Shown here in pieces: positions 34,146 through 42,343 of a DNA stretch of 48,148 nt. The number at the start of each line of letters is the position of its first letter. Positions within the stretch are counted from its first letter, which is position 1. The translations under genes were made by a program, and so were the position numbers. The notes beneath the pieces were generated by a model. The model did not search any database and was not told where the DNA came from. It saw nothing but the letters and a program-made list of their open reading frames with translations. The stretch lies in contig NZ_LR213786.1 of NCBI RefSeq assembly GCF_900659865.1, positions 1-48,148 of the forward strand. Direction: 5' to 3'. Source of the stretch: Hyella patelloides LEGE 07179 (GTDB taxonomy: Bacteria; Cyanobacteriota; Cyanobacteriia; Cyanobacteriales; Xenococcaceae).

Positions 34146-34183
34146 TTAGGGATAGCTTATTATTTAGCCATCCCTAATTTTTT
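34146..34183 (+). terminator. intrinsic terminator after ycf54
   Basis: TTAGGGATAGC (34146-34156) pairs with GCCATCCCTAA (34167-34177) with one mismatch, around a 10-base loop, followed directly by six Ts (34178-34183). This is the classic rho-independent form and sits between ycf54 and the convergent ispH gene. Confidence 0.85.
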
Positions 34184-34246
34184 GAATTTTGATTCCTTTG
34201 TAAAATCAAGACAACTGCTAGTTTGAGTAATCTTAAGTACTAGATG

Positions 34247-35455
34247 TTAAACAGTAGCTACTTGAGATTTAAGAGCAAAAATCTTTTCTATTGCATCAGC
34301 TACAACTTTATCAGGAGTAGAAGCCCCAGATGTTACTCCGACGACTATTTTACCTTCAGGTAGCCAATTTTCTTGGGTAGCAATGGGTTTTTCTAGGGGT
34401 TTATGTTCGATTTGATTGTTGTGTTTAATGCGTTCTGCACTATCGATATGATATGAGGTAAAACCTTTTTCAATGGCAATTTCTTGTAAATGAGTAGTAT
34501 TAGAAGAATTAAAACCACCAATAACCAACATCAAAGATAAATCTTCTTCTACTAGATTTAACATGGCATCCTGTCTTTCTTGAGTGGCATCGCAAATGGT
34601 ATTAAAACTCATAAAATGCTGATTTAATTCTACAGGACCATACTTTTTCAACATAGTTTGCTCAAAAAGTTTGCCAATTTGTTCGGTTTCACTTTTTAGC
34701 ATGGTGGTTTGGTTAGCTACTCCCAATCGTTGCAAATCCAAATCGGGATCGAAACCTTCAGAATATGCGTCAGTAAACTTGGTTAAAAATTCGGTTTTGT
34801 CTCCACCATTAAAGATGTAATCGGCAACATATTGTGCTTCGGTGAGATTTAACACGATTAAATATTTACCTGCAAAGGAGCTAGTAGCGATAGTTTCTTC
34901 ATGTTTGTATTTACCATGAATAATCGAGGTGTAGTCGCGTTTTTTGTGTTTTTCGACGGAGTTCCACACTTTGGATACCCAAGGACAGGTGGTATCGACA
35001 ATGGTACATCCTCGGTCATTTAGTAGCTGCATTTCACTAACGCTAGCACCAAAAGCAGGTAAGATTACGACTTCTCCTGAGTTGACTACCGAAAAGTCTT
35101 TTTTTCCGTTAACTACTTCAATAAAACCAACATTCATTTCTTGCAGACGTTGATTGACTGAAGGATTGTGAATAATTTCATTGGTAATCCAGATTTTTTC
35201 TGTAGGAAAATGTTGGCGGGTTTCATAAGCCATAGCAACGGCTCTTTCTACACCCCAGCAAAAACCAAAAGCTTCTGCTAAACGGATTGTGACATCTCCT
35301 CTGGTTAAAGTGTAGTTATTATTGCGTATAGTTTGAATCAAATCGCTTTGATACTCTGTATCCAATACCCCTGAGATTTCTGCTTCATGACCAAATCCTC
35401 GGCGATGATAGTTCTCTGACTTTTGCAAGGAACGCTTAAAAGCTTTAGTATCCAT
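34247..35455 (-). CDS. ispH: 4-hydroxy-3-methylbut-2-enyl diphosphate reductase (IspH)
   Basis: IspH carries out the last step of the MEP pathway, making IPP and DMAPP for carotenoids, phytol and quinones. I choose ATG 35455 (402 residues) because homologues begin [20 protein letters not shown]; an ATG five codons upstream is possible. The ~400-residue cyanobacterial/plastid form is longer than the ~316-residue enzyme of E. coli. The three [4Fe-4S] ligand cysteines are in [22 protein letters not shown] and [13 protein letters not shown]. Other conserved parts are [15 protein letters not shown] and [13 protein letters not shown]. It is transcribed towards ycf54. Electrons probably come from ferredoxin. 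Confidence 0.97.
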   Translation of the reverse strand: MDTKAFKRSLQKSENYHRRGFGHEAEISGVLDTEYQSDLIQTIRNNNYTLTRGDVTIRLAEAFGFCWGVERAVAMAYETRQHFPTEKIWITNEIIHNPSVNQRLQEMNVGFIEVVNGKKDFSVVNSGEVVILPAFGASVSEMQLLNDRGCTIVDTTCPWVSKVWNSVEKHKKRDYTSIIHGKYKHEETIATSSFAGKYLIVLNLTEAQYVADYIFNGGDKTEFLTKFTDAYSEGFDPDLDLQRLGVANQTTMLKSETEQIGKLFEQTMLKKYGPVELNQHFMSFNTICDATQERQDAMLNLVEEDLSLMLVIGGFNSSNTTHLQEIAIEKGFTSYHIDSAERIKHNNQIEHKPLEKPIATQENWLPEGKIVVGVTSGASTPDKVVADAIEKIFALKSQVATV

Positions 35456-35680
35456 TTTGTGATCGTTCATTTAGTTAAACCCGCCTTTTACTTCAATAAT
35501 TTTAAGATTTAGTTGCACTGTTAACAATTGCAATCAGAAAGATGCAATCGTCCAACTCAAGCTTCCAGAATAAATTCTGAAGTTGCGGACTTCCCGAATA
35601 CGCGAAGTATGACAAGCTGTCTCTTGATTTTTCTGGGTAGTTAGGGCATTGATCGAGAAATAGCAGATTGAGATCGTTAT

Positions 35681-36589
35681 ATGGCTTATTTACTTCGTTT
35701 ACTTCTGGTTTGTTCGCTCTCGATTGTGGGGATGACTTTTTTCCCCAATAGTTCCAGTTTAGCGGTGTCTCAATTAGACAGCACAGATGCATTTAGTTCG
35801 GCTTTGGAAAGGGTGAATCAAGGTGATTATGAGAAAGCTCTGCAAGATTTTACTGCGGTAATTGATTTTCAAGATGATTTAAGAGGTGTTGCCTATAGCG
35901 ATCGCTGTCTGGTAAATTTACAATTACATCATTACACTGCTGCTAAGTCTGATTGTCTTCAAGCGATTGAATTCGCTCCTGATAATTGGGAGGCTCATCT
36001 TAATTTAGGATTGGCTTATTATCAATTGAAAGAGTATCAGCCAGCTTTGATGGAAAATCAACGGGTAATTAGGCGCAATCACCGCGATTATCGTGCTTAC
36101 TACAATCAAGGCTTGGTTTATTTTGCTTTGAATGATTACCCTAAAGCGATTAATAGTTACAATTCTGCTTTAAAATTTTCTGGTTTGATTCCCCAGGAAC
36201 AACAAGCCACTATTTATACCGAGCGGGGTTTGACTTATAAGAAACTCCAACGTTACGATCTAGCGATCGCTAATTTTAAGCAAGTTATTGATTTAAACCC
36301 ACAAGATGAGTATTCTTACTTTAATTTGGCTTGTGCTGCTTATGAAGGAAAAAAGACTTTAATTGCCATTAAAAATTTTACTGAAGTAGTGCGTCTCAAT
36401 CCCGATTTTACTCAAGCATATATGAATTTAGCCGTGATTTATCATCAACTAAGACAAGATAAATTGGCATTACAAAATACAAGAATTGTTATCCAAAAAT
36501 GTCAGCAACAAGAAGATAAAATTGGTCGACGAAATGCTCTTGCTCTAGAACAGTTTATTTTACAATCTCAACCTAGTAGAATAGCTTAA
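35681..36589 (+). CDS. secreted or membrane-tethered TPR-repeat protein
   Basis: This 302-residue protein begins with a hydrophobic signal (LLRLLLVCSLSIVGMTFF, about residues 4-21), so it is exported to the periplasm or thylakoid lumen. At least seven tetratricopeptide repeats follow from about residue 40 to 275, with the canonical A/G-Y-x-A pattern (NQGDYEKALQDFTAVI; LGLAYYQLKEYQPALMENQR; RGLTYKKLQRYDLAIANFKQ; MNLAVIYHQLRQDKLALQNT). It is a scaffold for protein binding with no enzyme motif. Its last 30 bp overlap the end of the DUF928 gene tail to tail. Secreted TPR proteins often sit near CHAT-CHASE2 and DUF928 genes in cyanobacteria (recollection), so it may belong functionally to that cluster. 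Confidence 0.88.
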   Translation: MAYLLRLLLVCSLSIVGMTFFPNSSSLAVSQLDSTDAFSSALERVNQGDYEKALQDFTAVIDFQDDLRGVAYSDRCLVNLQLHHYTAAKSDCLQAIEFAPDNWEAHLNLGLAYYQLKEYQPALMENQRVIRRNHRDYRAYYNQGLVYFALNDYPKAINSYNSALKFSGLIPQEQQATIYTERGLTYKKLQRYDLAIANFKQVIDLNPQDEYSYFNLACAAYEGKKTLIAIKNFTEVVRLNPDFTQAYMNLAVIYHQLRQDKLALQNTRIVIQKCQQQEDKIGRRNALALEQFILQSQPSRIA

Positions 36590-37411
36590 ACTTAAATCAG
36601 TAGTAACCTTCGATCGAAAACGAACTTCACCAATTAGAGGCTCTTGACTTAAATTATTTAAATCAACACCCGTAGAATTGAGCAGTTGATTCCAATCACG
36701 TTCTAGTTGAAGATTATTATTAGCTAAACGCATTTGAGCTACAGTGTTTAAGGCATCGTACCAAATAGACTCGCTTCCATAAATTTTATATGCTGGTATG
36801 GCTTGATTTTGAAGTCGAGCTTCCAAATCTGGAGAGGGAATGATTCTTTTAATCCATCCTTCTACAAAATTAGCAGTAGATGAGGATGAACTACCACAGT
36901 AAACTTTGAAATACCAGCGATAGGATTTATCAGCTACTAAAGATGGTGCTGTGTTAGGAAGGCTCAAACTAATCAAACCAGGAGTTTTAGGTAGGGTAAA
37001 GGATTGGCGATTAAGATCGTTTTCCTGTTCGTCTTGGAGAACAAATTCCCCAGCAGACACTTGTTGCGAAGAATAAGGCACATAAAACCACAGGGTAGGG
37101 CGATCGCTGATTGTCGTTCCTACATTGGTGTTAGGAATCAGGGCAGTGAGTGGTATGTCGCTGGTAGGGCATAGGCTGCGACTTCCTCCTCCTGTACGTC
37201 TTCCTGGTCTACCATCTCCAGAAAAATCGAGTTGGTTGCGCTCAGATGATTCTGAGGACTGCTCTTCTGTAGCTTGATTTTGGGAAGTTATCATTGCTCT
37301 AGATTGAGCTAAAGAATCAGCAAAGCAGATTATTAGTATGAAGATGATAGTTGCGATCGATAAATTGGTTAATAATTTTGATAGCTTCATTTGGTTCTGA
37401 GTTAAATTCAA
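36560..37411 (-). CDS. secreted DUF928 protein
   Basis: This 283-residue protein has an N-terminal signal peptide (LTNLSIATIIFILIICFADS; the second ATG at residue 8 is an equally good start). A polar linker rich in Ser/Gln/Glu and GDGRPGRRTGGGSRS precedes the DUF928 domain, which starts at CPTSDIPLTALIP and contains the typical RPTLWFYVPYSSQQVSAGEF, KSYRWYFKVYCG and FVEGWIKRI. Cysteines in CPTS and VYCG may be disulfide-bonded. The family is nearly restricted to cyanobacteria and has no known function; I read it as periplasmic. It is the last gene of the CHAT-CHASE2 cluster, 62 bp after the CHAT gene and separated from it by a strong hairpin. A periplasmic partner or ligand of the CHASE2 domain is a reasonable guess. 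Confidence 0.88.
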   Translation of the reverse strand: MNLTQNQMKLSKLLTNLSIATIIFILIICFADSLAQSRAMITSQNQATEEQSSESSERNQLDFSGDGRPGRRTGGGSRSLCPTSDIPLTALIPNTNVGTTISDRPTLWFYVPYSSQQVSAGEFVLQDEQENDLNRQSFTLPKTPGLISLSLPNTAPSLVADKSYRWYFKVYCGSSSSSTANFVEGWIKRIIPSPDLEARLQNQAIPAYKIYGSESIWYDALNTVAQMRLANNNLQLERDWNQLLNSTGVDLNNLSQEPLIGEVRFRSKVTTDLSLSYSTRLRL

Positions 37412-37440
37412 ACTTTAGGCACTGGTTGTTTTTGTCTTTG

Positions 37441-37484
37441 ACCGTGAGAGAGGGCGACGGCTAGTCGCCCTCTCTAATCACGGT
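37441..37484 (-). other. strong hairpin straddling the CHAT-CHASE2 stop codon
   Basis: AGAGAGGGCGAC (37447-37458) is the exact complement of GTCGCCCTCTCT (37464-37475) around a 5-base loop. An outer ACCGTG/CACGGT pair (37441-37446 with 37479-37484) extends the stem. The stop codon of the CHAT gene (TAG, 37476-37474) is inside the structure. No U-run follows in the minus-strand direction, so it is more likely a partial terminator, an mRNA-stability element or an inserted repeat tuning DUF928 expression. Confidence 0.75.
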
Positions 37485-39843
37485 GTTGACGGAATGTCGT
37501 CCAAAAAACTATCGTTCCTGCCATAGTTACAACCACCAAAACCGAAGCAGCTATCGGGAGCCATATTCCTTTCAAGAACAGAATGTAGCCAATTCCAGGA
37601 ATAACTAATAAAGTAGTGGTAACAGCAATTCCTCGATATACAGAAGAGATCAAATAAAAAAACCAAAATCCTGTTACTAGAGAACATCCCCAGAGTAAAA
37701 TAACTTCCCCCCATTCAGGTAACCATGTTAGTAAAGGGCGATCGTCTCGAACAGCACTTAAAATCTGACTCACCATATGAGCGTGAACTATTACTCCTGC
37801 TATTTCTGGCTGCTCTGCGGTGCGATTTGATGTGAAATGATAGTCTTTGAAACTGGGAGCGGTAGTACCGATTAAAATAATACGATCTTTAACCAAATTG
37901 GGCAGCTGTTTATCGAGCTTACCACTTAAAATATCGGATAAAGTTACGGTTTTGGCTACCCCAGGTGAGGCGCGATAGTTAAGTAATAGCTGATAACCCA
38001 AATCATCTACTTGATGATAGCCACCTGCCTGAGAATCTAGTTTCTTGAGAATAGTATCACCAATCTGCAAATCTCCTTGAGGATTGCGTTCAATTTCTTT
38101 CCCTTCTGGTTCAAAATAAGTTTGGGCAATTCGTAAACTAAAAGCAATATCAGCAGTGCAAACCGAGTTGGGATCCGTAGCCATACCCAATAGTTGACGG
38201 CGGATTACACCATCCGTATCCACAGGAAAATCGCTAAAGCTAACCCGCTCTTCGGGAACTCCATAGAAAGGTCTTGTACCAGACCTTTGATTTTGTTCTT
38301 CTGTACCTACTTCGCAGACAGTAATCAAGCTATCTTCATTTTGAATCAATTCAATTAAATCTGTACGACCATTGTCGAGGAGAAACTCACGATATATATC
38401 TAAACCGATAACTCTGGGTTGATGAGATTGTAGTTTTTGTAAAAGTTCTGCCAAGGAACGATCTGAGATTGATGTTCCCAATCTTTCTTGAAGTGGTTGA
38501 TTTTGTACGTCTGCTTCGGTCACGGTGACTACCAGCATTCGAGGATCAGGAGGTTCTGCTGGACGTGAATTAACTAAGCGGTCGTAGGTTGCTAATTCCC
38601 ATAGCTGTAATGCTCCTAGCTGTCGTAATCCCATAACTAAGGTAGTAGCGACAAAACTAGCTAGCAATAAAGCTGGCAAACTTAATTGACGATAGTTTAA
38701 ACCACGATCGCCTTTTAGGGAAGTATTGAAATCTTTCCAGGTGGGCGTTCGAGCAGCAGGATTTTGACAAATTACTGGTAGCCAAGTAGCACAGGGATAT
38801 TCTGTCTCCAGTGGCTCTAATTTTTCTCTGGCTTCTCTAACCGCAGTATATAAAGATTGTCCTTGAGAAAAGACAGCTAAAAAATAACGAAAGAATTCTT
38901 GAGCTACCTGATTTGGTACAGATTCTCGCATTACGATCACCTGGGGAATGTGTAAATCTGCTAGAGATTGTGCCAACCCCAAACCATCGCAGGAATTAAA
39001 GATTGCTAGTTTTAAACCCCGAGAGATTGCTCTTTTTAAACCATGACGTAACTGCTCCAGAGTAATAGTTTCAGTTTGATTAATAAAAATCCAACCTGTT
39101 TCGGATTCAGTTTGGCTATGTCCAGCAAAAAACAAAATATCCCAGCCTTGTTCTGCCCATAGCTGCTCGTTCAACTTTTGAAGCCCAGGAGATTCAAGAA
39201 AAACGGTAGTGGTATCAGGTAAAGTTTCAATTGCGCTACGGTCTGCCTGTAAATCAAGGTCATCGCTATTGCCAAAAATAGCTAAGATTCTCGCTTTTTC
39301 ACCAGAACTTGACTGTGGTTCGATGCGTCCGTATTCCAAGGTGCTTAGAGCAAGCTCTGCTTGGGGGTAATCTTCAAAAAAATTCCAGAGATGCCAAGGA
39401 AGTCTTCTGAGCAGAGGATTGTTTGTTTCGATAATTACTCTAATTTCTGCTTTGGGATTTAAAATGCGACTCAGTTTGCGATCTATCGGATGAAATGAGG
39501 CAGAATCTAGCCATTTATTGAATTGAGTGGTTAATTGCTGGCAGAGTTCATAGAATTCAACTTCCGAAAAATAGGTTATTCCCCCAGATTCGATTTTAAT
39601 TTCTCTGATTGAATGCCAACTTCGTTCTCGATAAAACTCTTGGTAGAGTAGTTTCCATTGTCGATATAGTTGCTCGATTTCTGGTGCTGGGGGTAAGCTG
39701 CCACGAATTTGCAATGGTTTGGGCGCAACAAATTTATCTGATAAATTCCTAACTGACATATTAGAGGAAACCTGAGCGGTAATCTCTCCAAAGCCATGTT
39801 GTAAATTTCCCGAACCCAAATTAATCGAAACAGCCCAACTCAT
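37474..39843 (-). CDS. CHAT protease-CHASE2 membrane receptor
   Basis: This is a 789-residue protein. The N-terminal ~370 residues are cytoplasmic and carry a CHAT (caspase-like) domain. The predicted dyad is H242 in DILFFAGHSQTE and C285 in LAIFNSCDGLGLAQSLA, both intact, with IPQVIVMRESVPNQVAQEFF next. A first membrane helix (about 388-407) leads to an extracytoplasmic CHASE2 domain (about 410-700: WELATYDRLVNSRP, VIGLDIYREF, VDTDGVIRRQ, IILIGTTAPSFKDYHFT). Three C-terminal helices (about 713-785) follow. CHASE2 is usually followed by a cytoplasmic output after the third helix; here only a short RQHRD-type tail follows and the output is N-terminal. I infer an extracellular signal gating protease activity. 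It lies 21 bp after the DUF1822 gene in a minus-strand cluster. Confidence 0.93.
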   Translation of the reverse strand: MSWAVSINLGSGNLQHGFGEITAQVSSNMSVRNLSDKFVAPKPLQIRGSLPPAPEIEQLYRQWKLLYQEFYRERSWHSIREIKIESGGITYFSEVEFYELCQQLTTQFNKWLDSASFHPIDRKLSRILNPKAEIRVIIETNNPLLRRLPWHLWNFFEDYPQAELALSTLEYGRIEPQSSSGEKARILAIFGNSDDLDLQADRSAIETLPDTTTVFLESPGLQKLNEQLWAEQGWDILFFAGHSQTESETGWIFINQTETITLEQLRHGLKRAISRGLKLAIFNSCDGLGLAQSLADLHIPQVIVMRESVPNQVAQEFFRYFLAVFSQGQSLYTAVREAREKLEPLETEYPCATWLPVICQNPAARTPTWKDFNTSLKGDRGLNYRQLSLPALLLASFVATTLVMGLRQLGALQLWELATYDRLVNSRPAEPPDPRMLVVTVTEADVQNQPLQERLGTSISDRSLAELLQKLQSHQPRVIGLDIYREFLLDNGRTDLIELIQNEDSLITVCEVGTEEQNQRSGTRPFYGVPEERVSFSDFPVDTDGVIRRQLLGMATDPNSVCTADIAFSLRIAQTYFEPEGKEIERNPQGDLQIGDTILKKLDSQAGGYHQVDDLGYQLLLNYRASPGVAKTVTLSDILSGKLDKQLPNLVKDRIILIGTTAPSFKDYHFTSNRTAEQPEIAGVIVHAHMVSQILSAVRDDRPLLTWLPEWGEVILLWGCSLVTGFWFFYLISSVYRGIAVTTTLLVIPGIGYILFLKGIWLPIAASVLVVVTMAGTIVFWTTFRQHRD

Positions 39844-39864
39844 CTTTAAATATCCTACAAGTAG

Positions 39865-40833
39865 TTACAAGACAAAATTTTCCTGAACTGTGACCTCATC
39901 AAGAGTGATTTCGAGCCTAAAGAGATCGCCTTGCTGACCGCTAAATCTACGTAATTGAGTATAGTTATTAAGACTACCAGATACAGTTTCTTGAAGTATT
40001 TTACCTGAAGGGGAAAGCATCTTTAATTTTAAGTTCTTGGGTAGATAAAGTGTTCCACTGCTAGGATATATTTGCACCAAAACATTAATCGTATCGTCTG
40101 GTTGAGTAGTTAGTGCCAATGCCAACACCACTGAATCTTTGCCTAGTTGTATTCCCAGGTCGATCGCCTTAGCCCGTTTAACTTTTTTTTCTGGTTGCTC
40201 CATGTCCCTCACTACTACTGGTTGAGCATAATTTACTTTAATTAAGGTTTCTACTGTCTGCCAGCCTATTGCTACAACTCCCTCAAACCAGTCACTAAGC
40301 TTAATAGCTGGCTGATGTGCTACTTTTGATACTAAAGAGAAAGAAGAGCGAGATACACTCTGTTTAAGCTGATGGAGATATTCGGGAAATTCTTCAAGCG
40401 ATCGCAGTTGAGCCAGAGGTATCTGTGCTGAAGCAGTAGTAGTAAATCCTAAAATTACGGCTTGTTGGAGAGAATGAGAAAGCTTCACTGCAACATAGCC
40501 AATTCTATCCGAGTAGACATCTGGGGGAATATCTAAATTTTCTGCATTTGGTAGTACAGGACGACACTCTAACTGACCTAATTGTGGTAAAGAGATGTCT
40601 GCCACGTCCAGAGATTTGAGTAAGAGAGGATTGAAACTATCACTATCGAGCAAATTAGTTTCAATTGACAAGCATTGAAGATAAAAGTTGACGGCACATA
40701 CAGCTAAAATATTTAGATACACTTGCTTGGCTTTAGCTGCACTATTTTGTAGCTGACTATATTTTTGCGCTAAATTGTGATCGATGGGACTTAGAGGAAC
40801 GGTAAAGGTAAAAGTTGAAATTAGCTCTTTCAT
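39865..40833 (-). CDS. DUF1822 family protein
   Basis: This 322-residue protein has the DUF1822 start: FTVPLSPIDHNLAQKYSQLQ, then KAKQVYLNILAVCAVNFYLQ and CLSIETNLLDSDSFNPLLL. A middle block follows, LGQLECRPVLPNAENLDIPP with DRIGYVAVKL. The C-terminal half (ALALTTQPDDTINVLVQIYP to the end) looks like a beta-sandwich. There is no signal peptide or membrane helix, so it is cytoplasmic. The family is known only from cyanobacteria and has no assigned role. Its gene is between the sigma-like gene (71 bp upstream) and the CHAT-CHASE2 gene (21 bp downstream), the tight spacing of an operon. Possible roles are a substrate, adaptor or inhibitor of the CHAT protease (inference). Confidence 0.9.
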   Translation of the reverse strand: MKELISTFTFTVPLSPIDHNLAQKYSQLQNSAAKAKQVYLNILAVCAVNFYLQCLSIETNLLDSDSFNPLLLKSLDVADISLPQLGQLECRPVLPNAENLDIPPDVYSDRIGYVAVKLSHSLQQAVILGFTTTASAQIPLAQLRSLEEFPEYLHQLKQSVSRSSFSLVSKVAHQPAIKLSDWFEGVVAIGWQTVETLIKVNYAQPVVVRDMEQPEKKVKRAKAIDLGIQLGKDSVVLALALTTQPDDTINVLVQIYPSSGTLYLPKNLKLKMLSPSGKILQETVSGSLNNYTQLRRFSGQQGDLFRLEITLDEVTVQENFVL

Positions 40834-40904
40834 TTTGGGTTATGGTTGGAAAATTAGGAATAAAATTTCTTCATAATTATTTGCTTGGGAATACCAGTAC
40901 AAAA

Positions 40905-41588
40905 TTACGCTTGTAAATACTTTTTAAAATAAGGCATCAATTTTTTCAATCGACGATTAAAAAAACTACAGAGTGTTGTCGGCGAAATATCAAACTCATC
41001 GGCAAGTTCTGTCCAATTTCGCTCTTCAATAAATTTTGCTTTAGCTAATACTTGAAAAGTTATAAATGGTCGATTTTTTACAAATTCTGACCCCATTAAT
41101 CTTTCTGGATCTTGTTCGATAAATTGCCGTAATAATACTTCATCATTAGAAACTTTTTGAACTGATAAACGCTCATCTAAATCATCTAAATTGGGAATAA
41201 AAATTGTCTCCTTTTGCCGAATTTTAGGAATGTTGGTGATGCCTTTTTTACGATAGTCATTAACTACGTTAATAAACTGTTTCTGTAAGCGAAAATTGAC
41301 CCAAGCCATTACTGGATGTTGAGGATTATAAAAATCGATACGATGGCAAACTTCTAGAAGAGTTCTTTGTAATGCCTCATGATAAACTTCTGTGTAAAAA
41401 TTGACTGACCAAGAACCATTTTGAGGATGACCTAATTTAGGAGATTGCCAAATTTCATTCACTAATCGACTAATAGCTAACTGTCTTTGACTACTCTGAG
41501 ATGGGTATTTTTGAGCTTCAATAGCCAATTTTTTGAGGTATTCTTCACGTTCTTTGCTATTTAAATTATTTTCTGAAAACTCACTCAC
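40905..41588 (-). CDS. sigma-70-like transcription factor
   Basis: This 227-residue protein resembles short sigma-70 family factors. A region-2-like part (about 60-120: EVYHEALQRTLLEVCHRIDF, then MAWVNFRLQKQFINVVNDYR) precedes a linker, and a region-4-like helix-turn-helix is at the end (about 188-222: NWTELADEFDISPTTLCSFF followed by NRRLKKLMPYFKKYL). Region 2 lacks an obvious strong -10 recognition helix, so it could be a divergent ECF-type sigma factor or a DNA-binding regulator derived from one. It appears first in the compact set sigma-DUF1822-CHAT-CHASE2-DUF928 and probably controls, or is controlled by, that set. No anti-sigma factor is seen; proteolytic control by the CHAT domain is an appealing but untested possibility. 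Confidence 0.75.
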   Translation of the reverse strand: MSEFSENNLNSKEREEYLKKLAIEAQKYPSQSSQRQLAISRLVNEIWQSPKLGHPQNGSWSVNFYTEVYHEALQRTLLEVCHRIDFYNPQHPVMAWVNFRLQKQFINVVNDYRKKGITNIPKIRQKETIFIPNLDDLDERLSVQKVSNDEVLLRQFIEQDPERLMGSEFVKNRPFITFQVLAKAKFIEERNWTELADEFDISPTTLCSFFNRRLKKLMPYFKKYLQA

Positions 41589-41716
41589 TATTAATACTTC
41601 CTCATGGATTTTCAGTCTATATACTGTTCTATTTTCTCAATAACTATCTTCTAATTGCTACAATACAAGTTAAATTAATAGGATTACTATACCTAGGCTT
41701 AACTTTTGTCTATTTA

Positions 41717-42343
41717 CTAAATAGTCTGAGAGGAAAAAATAGCATTCTTTAAAAAAGAAAAATTTTGTTTTTGCTTGAAATTAAAATGATAATTAGACAA
41801 GATATTTGAGCTTTCCTTACACTGTGTTTTTTTAGATAAACAGCTTTCTATATTAGTCGATATTTTTTTTAAAACATATTTAGTCACTAGAGAGCGACAG
41901 TTTTTTTTAGTAATACGACATTCGATTAATTTAGAAAGCTTTTTAAATAACTTTGGTGCAGCCACATTAGTAAAGTAATCAGAACTATAGTTATTTTCTC
42001 TGGCAATTTCACTATAGGTTTTGTTTTGCCAAACACCCTCTAAGATCAACACTTCTACTGTACCAGGAGATTTATCATACATCTCTAAGAACAAGATATC
42101 TAGAGTTTCAATAACCAGATTAAAACTCAGGGAGTAGACATATCTATCAAAAGTTTCTTCTATTCGATCCGTATCAGCAAAATCGCAACTAGAATGCTCT
42201 TGGTAATTAGATATCTTGTGATGAAAATCGGTTTTACTTGATTGGTTACTTAGCATAAAATTCAATTTTGGATCGTAAAATGCGATCGCTAAAATGGGAA
42301 AAATCATAACAGCTAGATCGCTTACTTGTTGCTTAGCTTGCAA
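41717..42343 (-). CDS. HTH protein resembling the vMAP-type N-terminal adaptor
   Basis: This 208-residue frame probably starts at the ATG at 42256 (residue 30), since the first 29 residues are atypical. Residues about 70-150 match a module I recall at the N-terminus of cyanobacterial vWA-MoxR-associated and NB-ARC/AAA conflict proteins: GTVEVLILEGVWQNKTYSEI, NYSSDYFTNVAAPKLFKKLS, then RITKKNCRSLV. In those proteins it precedes an ATPase or effector; here it stands alone with a Lys/Ser/Asn-rich tail (SNILSNYHFNFKQKQNFSFL). It may be a DNA-binding or adaptor component for the CHAT system, or a broken remnant of a larger protein. It is 128 bp upstream of the sigma-like gene on the same strand. 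Confidence 0.6.
   Translation of the reverse strand: MQAKQQVSDLAVMIFPILAIAFYDPKLNFMLSNQSSKTDFHHKISNYQEHSSCDFADTDRIEETFDRYVYSLSFNLVIETLDILFLEMYDKSPGTVEVLILEGVWQNKTYSEIARENNYSSDYFTNVAAPKLFKKLSKLIECRITKKNCRSLVTKYVLKKISTNIESCLSKKTQCKESSNILSNYHFNFKQKQNFSFLKNAIFSSQTI

Noticed and set aside
35502-35792. 96-residue minus-strand frame
   Set aside because: It overlaps the signal-peptide region of the TPR gene in antisense and lacks any family feature.
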